A stretch of 10,772 bases of DNA from Candidatus Nanoarchaeia archaeon (GTDB lineage Archaea; Nanoarchaeota; Nanoarchaeia; SCGC-AAA011-G17; JAFCDX01), in contig JAQUND010000049.1 of NCBI GenBank assembly GCA_028717785.1, forward strand, positions 1 through 10,772, written 5' to 3'. The notes beneath the pieces were generated by a model, which saw only the letters and a program-made list of their open reading frames with translations, did no database searches and was not told the origin of the DNA. Positions 1 to 5,984 of the stretch are shown here, piece by piece; the stretch's first letter is position 1; each line of letters begins with the position of its first letter. The translations under genes were made by a program, and so were the position numbers.

Positions 1-171
1 GGAAAGTCGCCTCAGTCGCTTGAAACTTTGAAGGATCTACGTCAAACTTATTTGGATACTCAATATAAAATTGAAAAGATTTCAACAGTAATTACAGTTG
101 CAAGCATAAAAGATATAGAGAAGCTTGCAACTTCTATTGTACGCAAAATTAAAAAGATGGAGGCATTATGA
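1..171 (+). CDS. C-terminal end of an unknown protein (5' truncated)
   Basis: Frame 1 is open from the first base to a TGA at 169-171 and encodes the last 56 residues of a protein that starts before the window. The visible part is rich in Lys, Ile and Leu with charged spacing, and it ends in a basic stretch (VRKIKKMEAL). It looks alpha-helical, with no membrane segment and no motif I recognise. Its stop overlaps the start of the next gene as ATGA (168-171), so the two are probably translationally coupled in one operon. The open frame, its direction and the coupling support a real gene end; the function is unknown. Confidence 0.65.
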   Translation, partial: GKSPQSLETLKDLRQTYLDTQYKIEKISTVITVASIKDIEKLATSIVRKIKKMEAL

Positions 172-770
172 ATTCGACAGAAGCCATAGTAAAAATCGTA
201 CAACAATGTACCGATGCCAGTATTGCTATGAATCCGCGACGGGAAATGACCCAAGATACCGATCAGCGACTTTCGGAAAAAGGTACAGTTGTCAAAAACA
301 AAATTGAAAGAGCTAACGTTGATGACGACACAAAAGAAGTCCTTGCCGATCTTATGTCTGTCGTTCTTAACGAAACAATTCAAGTTGATACTGATAACGA
401 AGAAGATGACAGAGTCGGGCGCAAACTCGAAGTCGGATTGTTTACATTACTTGTCTGTATCAAAGAAATGGATGATCGGCGAGATAATTCTATTGATGAA
501 GACGAGTTTGTTTTGTGCGTAGCACAAGACACTGACGATCTACATGGTAACTGTTCATTCAACAACATCGAAAACGATCTGTTTTGCATTGCCGAGGAAG
601 CAACATACTGTCTTGGTACAAATGACACGCTTTGCGAAAACCAGTTCAGGTTTGCAACGCATGAAGAGATTGAAAGATTTATAAAAAAGCTCCCAGAAAC
701 AACTCTTAAATTCTGGTTCGGGCATGCAATCCTTGCAGCTAAATCACTTAACGGTGTCCAGGTTGTCTGA
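168..770 (+). CDS. Acidic 200-residue protein of unknown function
   Basis: The ATG at 168 has a good ribosome site (GGAGG at 159-163) and overlaps the upstream stop as ATGA. The 200-residue product is strongly acidic, especially in the middle (residues about 70-125, many Asp/Glu), and carries several cysteines between about 95 and 155. It has no signal peptide and no membrane segment. The C-terminal third (from about EEIERFIKKLPETTLKFWFG) looks like a compact helical region. I do not recognise a family. Its codon use is regular and GC-richer than the genes just downstream, resembling the genes at 4962 and 7263; this could reflect high expression or shared ancestry. A hairpin follows its stop. 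Confidence 0.85.
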   Translation: MNSTEAIVKIVQQCTDASIAMNPRREMTQDTDQRLSEKGTVVKNKIERANVDDDTKEVLADLMSVVLNETIQVDTDNEEDDRVGRKLEVGLFTLLVCIKEMDDRRDNSIDEDEFVLCVAQDTDDLHGNCSFNNIENDLFCIAEEATYCLGTNDTLCENQFRFATHEEIERFIKKLPETTLKFWFGHAILAAKSLNGVQVV

Positions 771-775
771 TTAAA

Positions 776-809
776 AAATATTGCCAGCATAAAAATGCTG
801 GCAATATTT
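776..809. terminator. Perfect 15-bp hairpin, probable (bidirectional) terminator
   Basis: Positions 776-790 and 795-809 are exact reverse complements around an AAAA loop. The stem ends in AAATATT/AATATTT, so each strand has a short A run before and T run after the GC-containing core. The position just after the stop of the 200-residue gene fits a transcription terminator. The T tract on the + strand is short, so it could instead be an mRNA-stabilising hairpin. Confidence 0.6.
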
Positions 810-828
810 GTAAAGTATGGGATAAGTG

Positions 829-1146
829 ATGGAAATACATAAAAAATCTGCTAATGACGATTTTGGGACACCATTTCAATACATAGAAGTCAAAGATGAT
901 TCTGGAAACGTACTATTTAGCAATTACCCCTCAGCAAATTTTGTTGATAATTCAAAACAGGATGCAACATGCCTTTTGATAATGCAATGTATTTATTTAG
1001 GTTTTTTGTCCTGTAAAAACGATGAGAATATTAAAGTTTTTCAAACTAGTACTATTGAATCTAAAGAAATCATCAGATTCACTAAAGAAGACATCGAAAT
1101 ACGTGAAGACATAGATAATAATAAATTTGAACATATTTTTAAATGA
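829..1146 (+). CDS. Unknown 105-residue protein
   Basis: The frame opens with a GTG at 826 directly followed by an ATG at 829; I chose the ATG because no clear Shine-Dalgarno separates them. The product is soluble-looking, acidic towards the C terminus, with one hydrophobic patch around residues 48-60 (CLLIMQCIYLGFLSC) too short and polar-flanked to call a membrane span confidently. No family is recognised. The gene lies between two hairpins (776-809 and 1159-1180), so it may form a separate transcription unit. Its AT-rich codon use matches the small genes downstream and not the 200-residue gene upstream. Confidence 0.65.
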   Translation: MEIHKKSANDDFGTPFQYIEVKDDSGNVLFSNYPSANFVDNSKQDATCLLIMQCIYLGFLSCKNDENIKVFQTSTIESKEIIRFTKEDIEIREDIDNNKFEHIFK

Positions 1147-1158
1147 TAGATGACAAAG

Positions 1159-1186
1159 AAACATACAAGAGCGTATGTTTTCATTT
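1159..1186 (+). terminator. Hairpin with T-rich tail, possible weak terminator
   Basis: AAACATAC at 1159-1166 pairs perfectly with GTATGTTT at 1173-1180 around a 6-base loop. The stem is followed by a broken T run (TCATTTT). The stem is AT-rich, so termination would be weak. The position 13 bases past the preceding stop supports the role. Confidence 0.45.
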
Positions 1187-1257
1187 TCAAGCGCACCAAT
1201 TGGGTACCATATAAAAAAAAATAGATAGAAAAAATACTAAGGCAGCAGCAGCGATCT

Positions 1258-1467
1258 ATGAAAAAAATGATAATAGGCATCTTAAGACCAACAGATAATG
1301 GCTGTCATAGTGATGTGCTCGAAATAGCACCAGATGCCATTGAAAGTTTTTCTCGAAATCCTATAGGAGATAATTATTGTTGTAGAACTATATCGGGTGA
1401 CTTCTTTTATGTTTCAGAAGAAGTTCATGAAGCACTTATACAAGCTGAAGGCGGTTATCATGGTTAA
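1258..1467 (+). CDS. Unknown 69-residue protein
   Basis: The gene runs from ATG at 1258 to TAA at 1465-1467. The small soluble product begins MKKMIIGILRPTDNG and has two adjacent cysteines near residues 41-42. The N terminus looks like a beta strand, not a signal peptide. No good ribosome site is visible upstream (AAGG at 1240 is rather far away), so an internal ATG at 1267 is a possible alternative start. The end overlaps the following gene by 8 bases, which argues for a translated, coupled gene. No family is recognised. Confidence 0.6.
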   Translation: MKKMIIGILRPTDNGCHSDVLEIAPDAIESFSRNPIGDNYCCRTISGDFFYVSEEVHEALIQAEGGYHG

Positions 1468-2125
1468 GAGTCTGTTGTTAATCTGTCTTTCTGTTTCTAC
1501 TATTTTTTCGTACAGCTACACAGCAATTGGCTCAATGGCTGGAGACAAAACTTTTGTTCTCAATCCCTATCTTTATTTTGATGGTTCAGGTGCAGTCGGT
1601 GAAGACATCTACCTTGTCTATGGTATGACGGCAAATACAGATATCTGGTCACATATTTCTATGGTAAAAACAGCAACAGGTACAACTGTTGATTTTTCTG
1701 CTATGGTTCGTTATGATCTTGGAAAAAACAATATTGTCGTTTTAAGAGGGAGTCAATGGTATGTTTCTCCTCAATATCATTTTCTATGGGAGAACAATCG
1801 ATTTGGTTTCCAAGCAAACGCTGCAGTTCAAGTGGCTTATGATTATTACAAAGAACCTGCAATTTATGCTGTTCTGAGCCCAATAGTTAAATTGTTCAAA
1901 GGAATTGATGTTTTTATTGAATTTAATCCCGGATATTACATGCATGATGGTGATTATGCTAATTCATCGGTCCGCGAGAAGGGGTTCGAGTTTGATTTGA
2001 CTGGGGGTATAGGTTTCCCCATAGGTAGAACTTCGTTTTCCCTCTCGTGCCCTATCTACAATGTTAGAACAAATCCTACTCCAACATTTGGGATGTGGTG
2101 GTGGTGCCCAATAACAGGAAAATGA
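1460..2125 (+). CDS. Secreted outer-membrane beta-barrel-like protein
   Basis: I placed the start at the ATG at 1460, preceded by GAAGGCGG about 8 bases upstream. A longer frame exists upstream, but this start gives an 18-20 residue signal peptide (MVKSLLLICLSVSTIFS). The mature part of about 200 residues alternates polar and aromatic/hydrophobic residues in repeated short strands (residues 31-40, 50-57, 65-85, 92-110, 116-130), with Gly/Asn/Asp turns and abundant Tyr, Phe and Trp. That is the pattern of a small outer-membrane beta-barrel. The C terminus (GMWWWCPITGK) lacks the classical final aromatic residue. No specific family is recognised. The stop overlaps the next gene as ATGA. Such a protein implies a host with an outer membrane; it could alter the infected cell surface, which is inference. 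Confidence 0.65.
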   Translation: MVKSLLLICLSVSTIFSYSYTAIGSMAGDKTFVLNPYLYFDGSGAVGEDIYLVYGMTANTDIWSHISMVKTATGTTVDFSAMVRYDLGKNNIVVLRGSQWYVSPQYHFLWENNRFGFQANAAVQVAYDYYKEPAIYAVLSPIVKLFKGIDVFIEFNPGYYMHDGDYANSSVREKGFEFDLTGGIGFPIGRTSFSLSCPIYNVRTNPTPTFGMWWWCPITGK

Positions 2126-2568
2126 AATTTACTGAGCAAGGTACTGCAATATTTTTTGTTTGTCTACCTTTTGGTATTTTGGGTTTTGTTTTGCAAATAA
2201 TGTTTCCAGGTTTTACGCACATTCATTTTGAGCGTATTTCGCAAAATATAGGATTCATTCTATTAATCACTGGGTTGATACTTTGGTTTATTGGTTTTTT
2301 GCAACTTATGCGTCATTGGGGACACTTAGTGACTACAGGATTTTTCAAATATAGCAGAAATCCTCTATATGCTAGTATAATTTTATTTGTTTTACCTTCA
2401 ATTGCTTTTTTGACATGTGAATGGTTTTATCTATGCTTACCTGTAGTATCTTGGGTAAGTTTCATGAGAAAAATTCCAAATGAAGAAAAAGTGTTATTTG
2501 AAAATTTTGGTAATGAATATCTTGCTTACAAAGCAAAAGTAAATAGATTTTTCCCAAAATTAATGTAA
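2122..2568 (+). CDS. Isoprenylcysteine carboxyl methyltransferase/PEMT-like membrane enzyme
   Basis: The 148-residue integral membrane protein starts at the ATG overlapping the upstream stop (ATGA, with AGGA before it). Hydrophobic segments lie at about 8-29, 43-63 and 84-115 (a helical pair). The diagnostic features of the ICMT/phospholipid-methyltransferase family are present: GFFKYSRNPLYAS (residues 73-85, the R-x-P-x-Y motif) and a C-terminal EE (121-122) followed by FGNEYLAY (129-136) and VNRFFPKL. These bind S-adenosylmethionine and end the catalytic region. Members methylate small membrane substrates such as lipids or prenyl-cysteines; the bacterial substrates are mostly unknown, and I cannot name one here. 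The length fits the short bacterial members. Confidence 0.85.
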   Translation: MKFTEQGTAIFFVCLPFGILGFVLQIMFPGFTHIHFERISQNIGFILLITGLILWFIGFLQLMRHWGHLVTTGFFKYSRNPLYASIILFVLPSIAFLTCEWFYLCLPVVSWVSFMRKIPNEEKVLFENFGNEYLAYKAKVNRFFPKLM

Positions 2569-2577
2569 GGTAATAAA

Positions 2578-2814
2578 ATGGATATCAAAAAAATCGTTAT
2601 TGATTTGTCTTTAGGCTTCTTAAAAGATGGGCTGATTGGAATATTGAAAACAGTACTAGAGTTTGTGCTTCTTATAGCAATCGGTTGTTTCCTTGTTACA
2701 TCTAGCATACAACACAATAAAAAGCTTAATGATTTAAAAGCAGGTATAGATAGCATTCGAATCGAAACTGAAAAACTACATAGACAAATAGATTCATTGA
2801 GAACAAAAGAATAA
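2578..2814 (+). CDS. Small membrane-anchored coiled-coil protein
   Basis: The 78-residue protein starts at ATG 2578 after a TAAGG ribosome site. Residues about 18-45 are a single hydrophobic span, followed by a charged, heptad-like tail from about 47 to 78 (KKLNDLKAGIDSIRIETEKL, then more Leu/Ile spaced by three or four). The layout of a membrane anchor plus a short coiled coil resembles inner-membrane spanins or small phage membrane proteins, but no lysis gene is adjacent, so that is only a possibility. Its TAA overlaps the next ATG by one base. Confidence 0.7.
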   Translation: MDIKKIVIDLSLGFLKDGLIGILKTVLEFVLLIAIGCFLVTSSIQHNKKLNDLKAGIDSIRIETEKLHRQIDSLRTKE

Positions 2815-3059
2815 TGCAATATATTTTAACTCAAGAAGAGCTTGATACACTAACTTCAAAAGATGTTGGCGTAAATAGAGAACAATTGCAAGAACTTTGT
2901 AGTCTTGCTGCTATTCATGTTCCCGTGGATAGACATTGGAACGCAGAAGATAAGACTCCCTGGGGTTGTATTTTAGTTCAATCAAGAAACCCAGGTTATT
3001 GCGATGAATGTCCCGTAACTAAATACTGCCCTTATAAGTTCAAACATTATAGCAAATAA
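2814..3059 (+). CDS. Small Cys-cluster protein of a phage-like family
   Basis: The 81-residue protein is coupled to the gene before it (TAATG) and to the one after it (TAATG). The N-terminal half is helical (LTQEELDTL...REQLQELCSLAA). The C-terminal half has PWGC (Cys52), then YCDEC (Cys63, Cys66) and YCPY (Cys72), giving C-x10-C-x2-C-x5-C, and ends in a basic KFKHYSK. Four cysteines with this spacing suit a zinc site or, less likely, an iron-sulfur cluster. From memory, small phage proteins with a PWGC...YCDxCP...CP layout are common and uncharacterised; I could not check this. Confidence 0.75.
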   Translation: MQYILTQEELDTLTSKDVGVNREQLQELCSLAAIHVPVDRHWNAEDKTPWGCILVQSRNPGYCDECPVTKYCPYKFKHYSK

Positions 3060-3208
3060 TGCTGGACGCTTCCGTTTGTCAAGATTGCGGCTACACTGAT
3101 TTCGAAAATTATCAAGCTTATTTTTGTCCTTATTGTATGCGACAATATAAAAATCTAAATAATAAGTTCGTTTTTATAATGAGTGACAAAAATGGAAGAG
3201 ATGATTAG
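3059..3208 (+). CDS. 49-residue zinc-ribbon-like protein
   Basis: A very short gene starts at an ATG overlapping the previous stop (TAATG at 3057-3061) and ends at TAG 3206-3208. The product has CQDC at residues 7-10 and CPYC at 23-26, a C-x2-C-x12-C-x2-C zinc-ribbon arrangement, followed by a short basic tail. The four-cysteine pattern and the coupling overlap make it a probable real gene despite its size. It overlaps the next gene by about 17 bases. Its role may be nucleic-acid or protein binding, which is inferred from the fold type only. Confidence 0.6.
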   Translation: MLDASVCQDCGYTDFENYQAYFCPYCMRQYKNLNNKFVFIMSDKNGRDD

Positions 3209-3401
3209 ACGTTTAGTTGGGATTCTATGTTTTTGGTCTGTTGCAGGTTATTTTCTAGCAGCAATTTCTAAAACAAAATTTAAAAACAAAAAACAAACTA
3301 TATTCTGGTTAATTATTTACGGTCCATTATGCTGGATTATTTTTTGTTGTGTAAGCATTGAATATCTAAAAGGGGAAAAAACTAATGAGTCTGTCAAATG
3401 A
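3192..3401 (+). CDS. Small two-helix membrane protein
   Basis: The 69-residue protein begins MEEMIRRLVG; a GTG at 3183 or an ATG at 3201 are alternative starts, and none has a clear ribosome site. Two hydrophobic spans at about residues 7-25 and 36-56 are separated by a strongly basic loop (KTKFKNKKQ). By the positive-inside rule this puts the loop in the cytoplasm and both termini outside. No family is recognised. Its end overlaps the next gene by 17 bases. Confidence 0.6.
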   Translation: MEEMIRRLVGILCFWSVAGYFLAAISKTKFKNKKQTIFWLIIYGPLCWIIFCCVSIEYLKGEKTNESVK

Positions 3402-4341
3402 AGAACGAATAAAGGGACTCTATTGGACAATCAGTAAAATGGTTAGTCTAGTAGACGAAATCAAAGATGTAGAGCTTCGAAATTTGACGAAAAGTTTGTG
3501 GCATGCATTGCTTGGAACTACAAGTAATTCAGCACATTGGATAATGGGTTCAAGTGCTACAAATACAGTTAGATGGGATACAACAACTTCATGGGGAATT
3601 GCTATTGCACATCATTGCGAAGGTTTGCTCAAAGACAAAACAGATGGTTTTCAAAAACCTGAAAACTTTTTTGATGCTTTTGATGGGTTTCTTGACATAA
3701 TAGGTTTATTACGTCAAACAGATATAGAACTTGCTAATATTTACGAGTTGTATGCTTATAACGAACAAATTATTTATTACTTAAGAAGATATAATGACGA
3801 GCTTCTTTCAGATTTAAGCGAATTATCGAAAGTAACAAGTAATATTCATGGCGAATGTTTTAGAGTTTTTTCGCAAAACCCTTTGTATGCACGTGCTTAC
3901 ATTTTAAACAACATCTTAAAGTTCATTTATGATGGTTATTATCCTTATCAAGAAGAAAAATGGGATGTGCTTACAATACATTTATCAAAAAATGCTATAC
4001 ATCATGATTTGAGTAGAATGATGCATGAAGGAGAACTAAAACAATTAGCAGAATTACATATTAAATTGCATCAGGCAAAAGAATCAAAGAAGCTCACTTT
4101 GTTGATGAGACTAGAAGCTTTTTTAATGCTTGCAGGACGTCGATACCATTATGATCATCATTTTAATGCATTGGTACAAAGTCTCAAGCAAAAGAGATTT
4201 AAAAAAGAGCACATTGAAAAGTTAACAAAGATGTTTGAAGAAAACAAGCTAGATCACGAAAATAATGAGAAAAATTCAAGCCGACAATACAAAGAAAATC
4301 AGTTAAGCCCACTCAGTATTTATGATTTAATGTTGGAGTAA
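3385..4341 (+). CDS. Unknown 318-residue helical, His-rich protein
   Basis: ATG 3385 follows an AAAGGGGAAA ribosome site. The protein is soluble and largely alpha-helical, with many His residues in pairs: AHHCEG near 75, IHHDLSRMMHEGE near 207-219 and YHYDHH near 253-258. Acidic residues lie close to these histidines, which could suit metal binding, but I cannot match it to a nuclease, hydrolase or other family. The last 60 residues (KQKRFKKEHIEKL...NEKNSSRQYKENQ) are charged and probably coiled or disordered. It is the longest gene in the AT-rich cluster and is followed three bases later by the next gene. Confidence 0.8.
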   Translation: MSLSNEERIKGLYWTISKMVSLVDEIKDVELRNLTKSLWHALLGTTSNSAHWIMGSSATNTVRWDTTTSWGIAIAHHCEGLLKDKTDGFQKPENFFDAFDGFLDIIGLLRQTDIELANIYELYAYNEQIIYYLRRYNDELLSDLSELSKVTSNIHGECFRVFSQNPLYARAYILNNILKFIYDGYYPYQEEKWDVLTIHLSKNAIHHDLSRMMHEGELKQLAELHIKLHQAKESKKLTLLMRLEAFLMLAGRRYHYDHHFNALVQSLKQKRFKKEHIEKLTKMFEENKLDHENNEKNSSRQYKENQLSPLSIYDLMLE

Positions 4342-4343
4342 AT

Positions 4344-4622
4344 ATGATCAGTGCTAAAGAATATCTTACAAGTATAAGATTTTTAGTAAGTAAAATAGAA
4401 ATATCTGACTTATCCCACAGTCCAACAGATGGTTTGAGATTCACTCACAAGAAAGTAAAACTTAATTCTGCAGCAGGAGGATTTTTTGAGGGCATAATCC
4501 ATACAGGCATTGTTCAATTGTTTACGAATCAATCAGGATGGATCACTATCTGGTTTTCGCAATATAACGAATATCTACAAATACATACTTTTGAATTCGA
4601 ACACATGAAGAGCAGTAAATGA
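4344..4622 (+). CDS. Unknown 92-residue protein
   Basis: The start codon at 4344 has GGAG at 4335-4338 and lies two bases after the previous stop. The short N-terminal helix is followed by a strand-rich region (residues about 30-88, many aromatic residues: GWITIWFSQYNEYLQIHTFEF). There is no signal peptide or membrane span. No family is recognised. The stop overlaps the next gene as ATGA, placing it firmly in the operon. Confidence 0.7.
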   Translation: MISAKEYLTSIRFLVSKIEISDLSHSPTDGLRFTHKKVKLNSAAGGFFEGIIHTGIVQLFTNQSGWITIWFSQYNEYLQIHTFEFEHMKSSK

Positions 4623-4999
4623 AAAATAAAATTTACAGCTTGATTTCTGTCGGCATATTGCCACGGGGCACCAAATGCAAAACACGTACTCAAGTTTCTC
4701 GAGGAAATGTTTTAATAGATGAAGTCTGGAAGTTTATTGTCTACCCTTTGAAGAAAATCTATCGCATTAAAGGAAAAAAAACAGAATACATAAATAACAC
4801 AAATGAAGTGCATTTCCCTGTATATCAATATCAAGCCCTTGATATAGAAATATTGCGTAAACAACTTCATGAGCATGTAGATTTTATTTGCAACAAACAT
4901 GCAGATTATCTTAAGCTTGAACAAAAAGTTGAAGAAGAACTACAGATGAAGGAGGAAAACAATGGGTCAGTTACACGAACTGCTCGCCGTCGAAAGTGA
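4619..4999 (+). CDS. Unknown basic 126-residue protein
   Basis: This gene is coupled to the preceding one by ATGA. The product is basic, with an N-terminal strand-rich part (residues 1-75, many Lys/Arg) and a helical, charged C-terminal part (about 80-115). It ends in TRTARRRK, a tail that could contact nucleic acid or RNA. The last 38 bases overlap the start of the following gene, whose strong ribosome site lies inside this coding sequence. No family is recognised. Confidence 0.7.
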   Translation: MKNKIYSLISVGILPRGTKCKTRTQVSRGNVLIDEVWKFIVYPLKKIYRIKGKKTEYINNTNEVHFPVYQYQALDIEILRKQLHEHVDFICNKHADYLKLEQKVEEELQMKEENNGSVTRTARRRK

Positions 5000-5729
5000 C
5001 ATCAAAGATGTCTTCACAAAAATTCTCGATGAAACGGCAAAGACTTTCAACCAGAAGTCCAGCCATTTTCAGGAATCTCGGAAAAGTTATCATCCCCTGA
5101 AGGATGATGATAAGGACCTTCCGGACGAAGAATTTGTCCCTATGGTTACTACAGTGGCTGCAAAACTTTCCTATGCTCAGGATCATTTCATAAGAATGAT
5201 CGATGCAGTTCTTCAAAAAGAACGTGCAAATCAACTGGCTGCTGCTGATGTCATTGTCGAAATGTCCGACGGAACAGTCAAGACTATCATTGAAAAAGCA
5301 CCGGTAATTTTCCTTGTGCAGATGGAAAATGTTCTCGATCGCATCCGCAAAGTTTATGCCGAAATTCCAACGCTCGATCCTGCAAAGACATGGAATAAGG
5401 ATAAAACCAAGGATGGCATCTGGGTTGCTGATCCTGTCAAAAGGGTCCGGACAAAGAAAGTTTATGATGTTCTTGTAAAACTTCAACCTACAAAAGAACA
5501 TCCCGGCCAAGCTGATACCATTCAAGTAGATGCGGTTGTCGGAGAATGGACACATGCGACAAGCAGTGGAGCTCTTTCTCCCAAGCAGAAGAGTCAACTG
5601 CTCGATCATATCGACAGACTGCTTGCCGGTGTCAAAATCGCAAGGGCAAAAGCAAATGGAATTGACGTTGAAAGTGCTCGTATCGGAGCTGCTTTCTTCA
5701 ATTTCGTAAACGAAGGAGTCGAGATTTAA
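4962..5729 (+). CDS. DUF7873-like protein, function unknown
   Basis: The start at 4962 follows a near-perfect AAGGAGG (4949-4955), the strongest ribosome site in the window. The 255-residue product is soluble and helical at both ends. From memory it resembles the uncharacterised family DUF7873: N-terminal HELLAVE, central IPTLDPAKTW (about residues 133-142), the basic VRTKK (about 162-166), KEHPGQADTIQVDAVVGEW, and a C-terminal helix ALSPKQKSQLLDHIDRLLAGV leading to the VKIARAKANGI segment. I could not run a profile search. No catalytic motif is visible, so a structural or partner role is as likely as an enzyme. Codon use is GC-richer and more regular than its AT-rich neighbours, matching the vault-protein gene at 7263, and the two could be highly expressed partners (inference). 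No terminator separates it from the permuted tRNA locus, so they may share a transcript. Confidence 0.8.
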   Translation: MGQLHELLAVESDIKDVFTKILDETAKTFNQKSSHFQESRKSYHPLKDDDKDLPDEEFVPMVTTVAAKLSYAQDHFIRMIDAVLQKERANQLAAADVIVEMSDGTVKTIIEKAPVIFLVQMENVLDRIRKVYAEIPTLDPAKTWNKDKTKDGIWVADPVKRVRTKKVYDVLVKLQPTKEHPGQADTIQVDAVVGEWTHATSSGALSPKQKSQLLDHIDRLLAGVKIARAKANGIDVESARIGAAFFNFVNEGVEI

Positions 5730-5750
5730 ACTCAGTTTTATCATAAAAAA

Positions 5751-5891
5751 CTTCTTGCAGCACATGGGATCACCCTTACGAAGTGGTTCTGATAGAGCAG
5801 AGGCGCTTGTTCAAATCAGGCCACCTACCCCTTAAAAATATGGTGGGTGTAGCTTAGTCCGGTTAGAGTACTGCTCTGTTGCAGTGAGAAG
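5751..5891 (+). other. Leader-trailer helix enclosing the first permuted tRNA
   Basis: Positions 5751-5762 can pair with 5880-5891 in 11 of 12 positions: nine Watson-Crick, two G-U, and one A-A mismatch (5759/5883). The helix would close the transcript around the first permuted tRNA unit and bring the upstream 3'-half boundary near the downstream 5'-half boundary. The remaining leader (5763-5790) can form a small GGG-ATCA-CCC hairpin or an alternative ACCCTT/AAG-GGT stem. Confidence 0.5.
5791..5878 (+). tRNA. Circularly permuted tRNA-Ile(GAU)-like gene
   Basis: The 3' half comes first: loop bases GATAG 5791-5795, anticodon stem AGCAG 5796-5800, variable AGGC, T stem GCTTG/CAGGC with canonical T loop TTCAAAT (5810-5816), acceptor CACCTAC 5822-5828 and position 73 as C5829. 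A 13-base spacer follows (5830-5842). The 5' half is next: acceptor GTGGGTG 5843-5849, U8, A9, D stem GCTT/GAGT, a D loop with A14, GG at 5861-5862 and A21, anticodon stem CTGCT 5871-5875, then C32, U33 and G34 (5876-5878). Acceptor strands pair 7/7 (one G-U) and anticodon stem strands 5/5. Joining at the shared TCTG (5788-5791 and 5875-5878) gives the loop CTGATAG, anticodon GAU. Read linearly, neither half forms a cloverleaf. CCA is not encoded. Confidence 0.75.
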
Positions 5892-5980
5892 ATTAGTGTT
5901 AGTTGTTTGCATACCAGTTTTAGTGTCAGAGTCAAATTTTTGAAAGTCCCAGATTCAGAGGGAAGGTGGTTGGGATATTG
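5892..5980 (+). other. Spacer between the two permuted tRNA units
   Basis: No coding frame and no further cloverleaf piece is seen here. Small local pairings exist (TCAAA/TTTGA at about 5932-5943, CCC/GGG around 5948-5962). I looked for the conserved P7 and other core elements of group I introns and did not find them. Confidence 0.4.
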
Positions 5981-5984
5981 GGGG

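Noticed and set aside
1200..1257. Promoter upstream of the 69-residue gene (TATAAA near 1209)
   Set aside because: The stretch is A-rich, so -10-like strings are expected, and no convincing -35 element is spaced correctly.
2578..2814. Inner-membrane spanin call for the membrane/coiled-coil protein
   Set aside because: The architecture fits, but there is no holin, endolysin or outer spanin lipoprotein beside it.
4971..5765. Long minus-strand open frame (264 codons) opposite the DUF7873-like gene
   Set aside because: It mirrors the codon structure of the + strand gene, runs into the tRNA leader, has no ribosome site and gives an implausible Cys/Phe-rich protein.
5791..5878. tmRNA (two-piece, permuted) suggested by the inverted acceptor halves and G3-U70
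   Set aside because: The D arm is a full tRNA D arm with GG and A21, the anticodon stem halves pair, and there is no tag reading frame or resume codon.
5791..5880. Reading unit 1 as tRNA-Asn because GTT follows U33 (5878-5880)
   Set aside because: It needs the join to fall after 5880, inside the leader-trailer helix and beyond the shared TCTG; GAU with A37 gives a more canonical loop.
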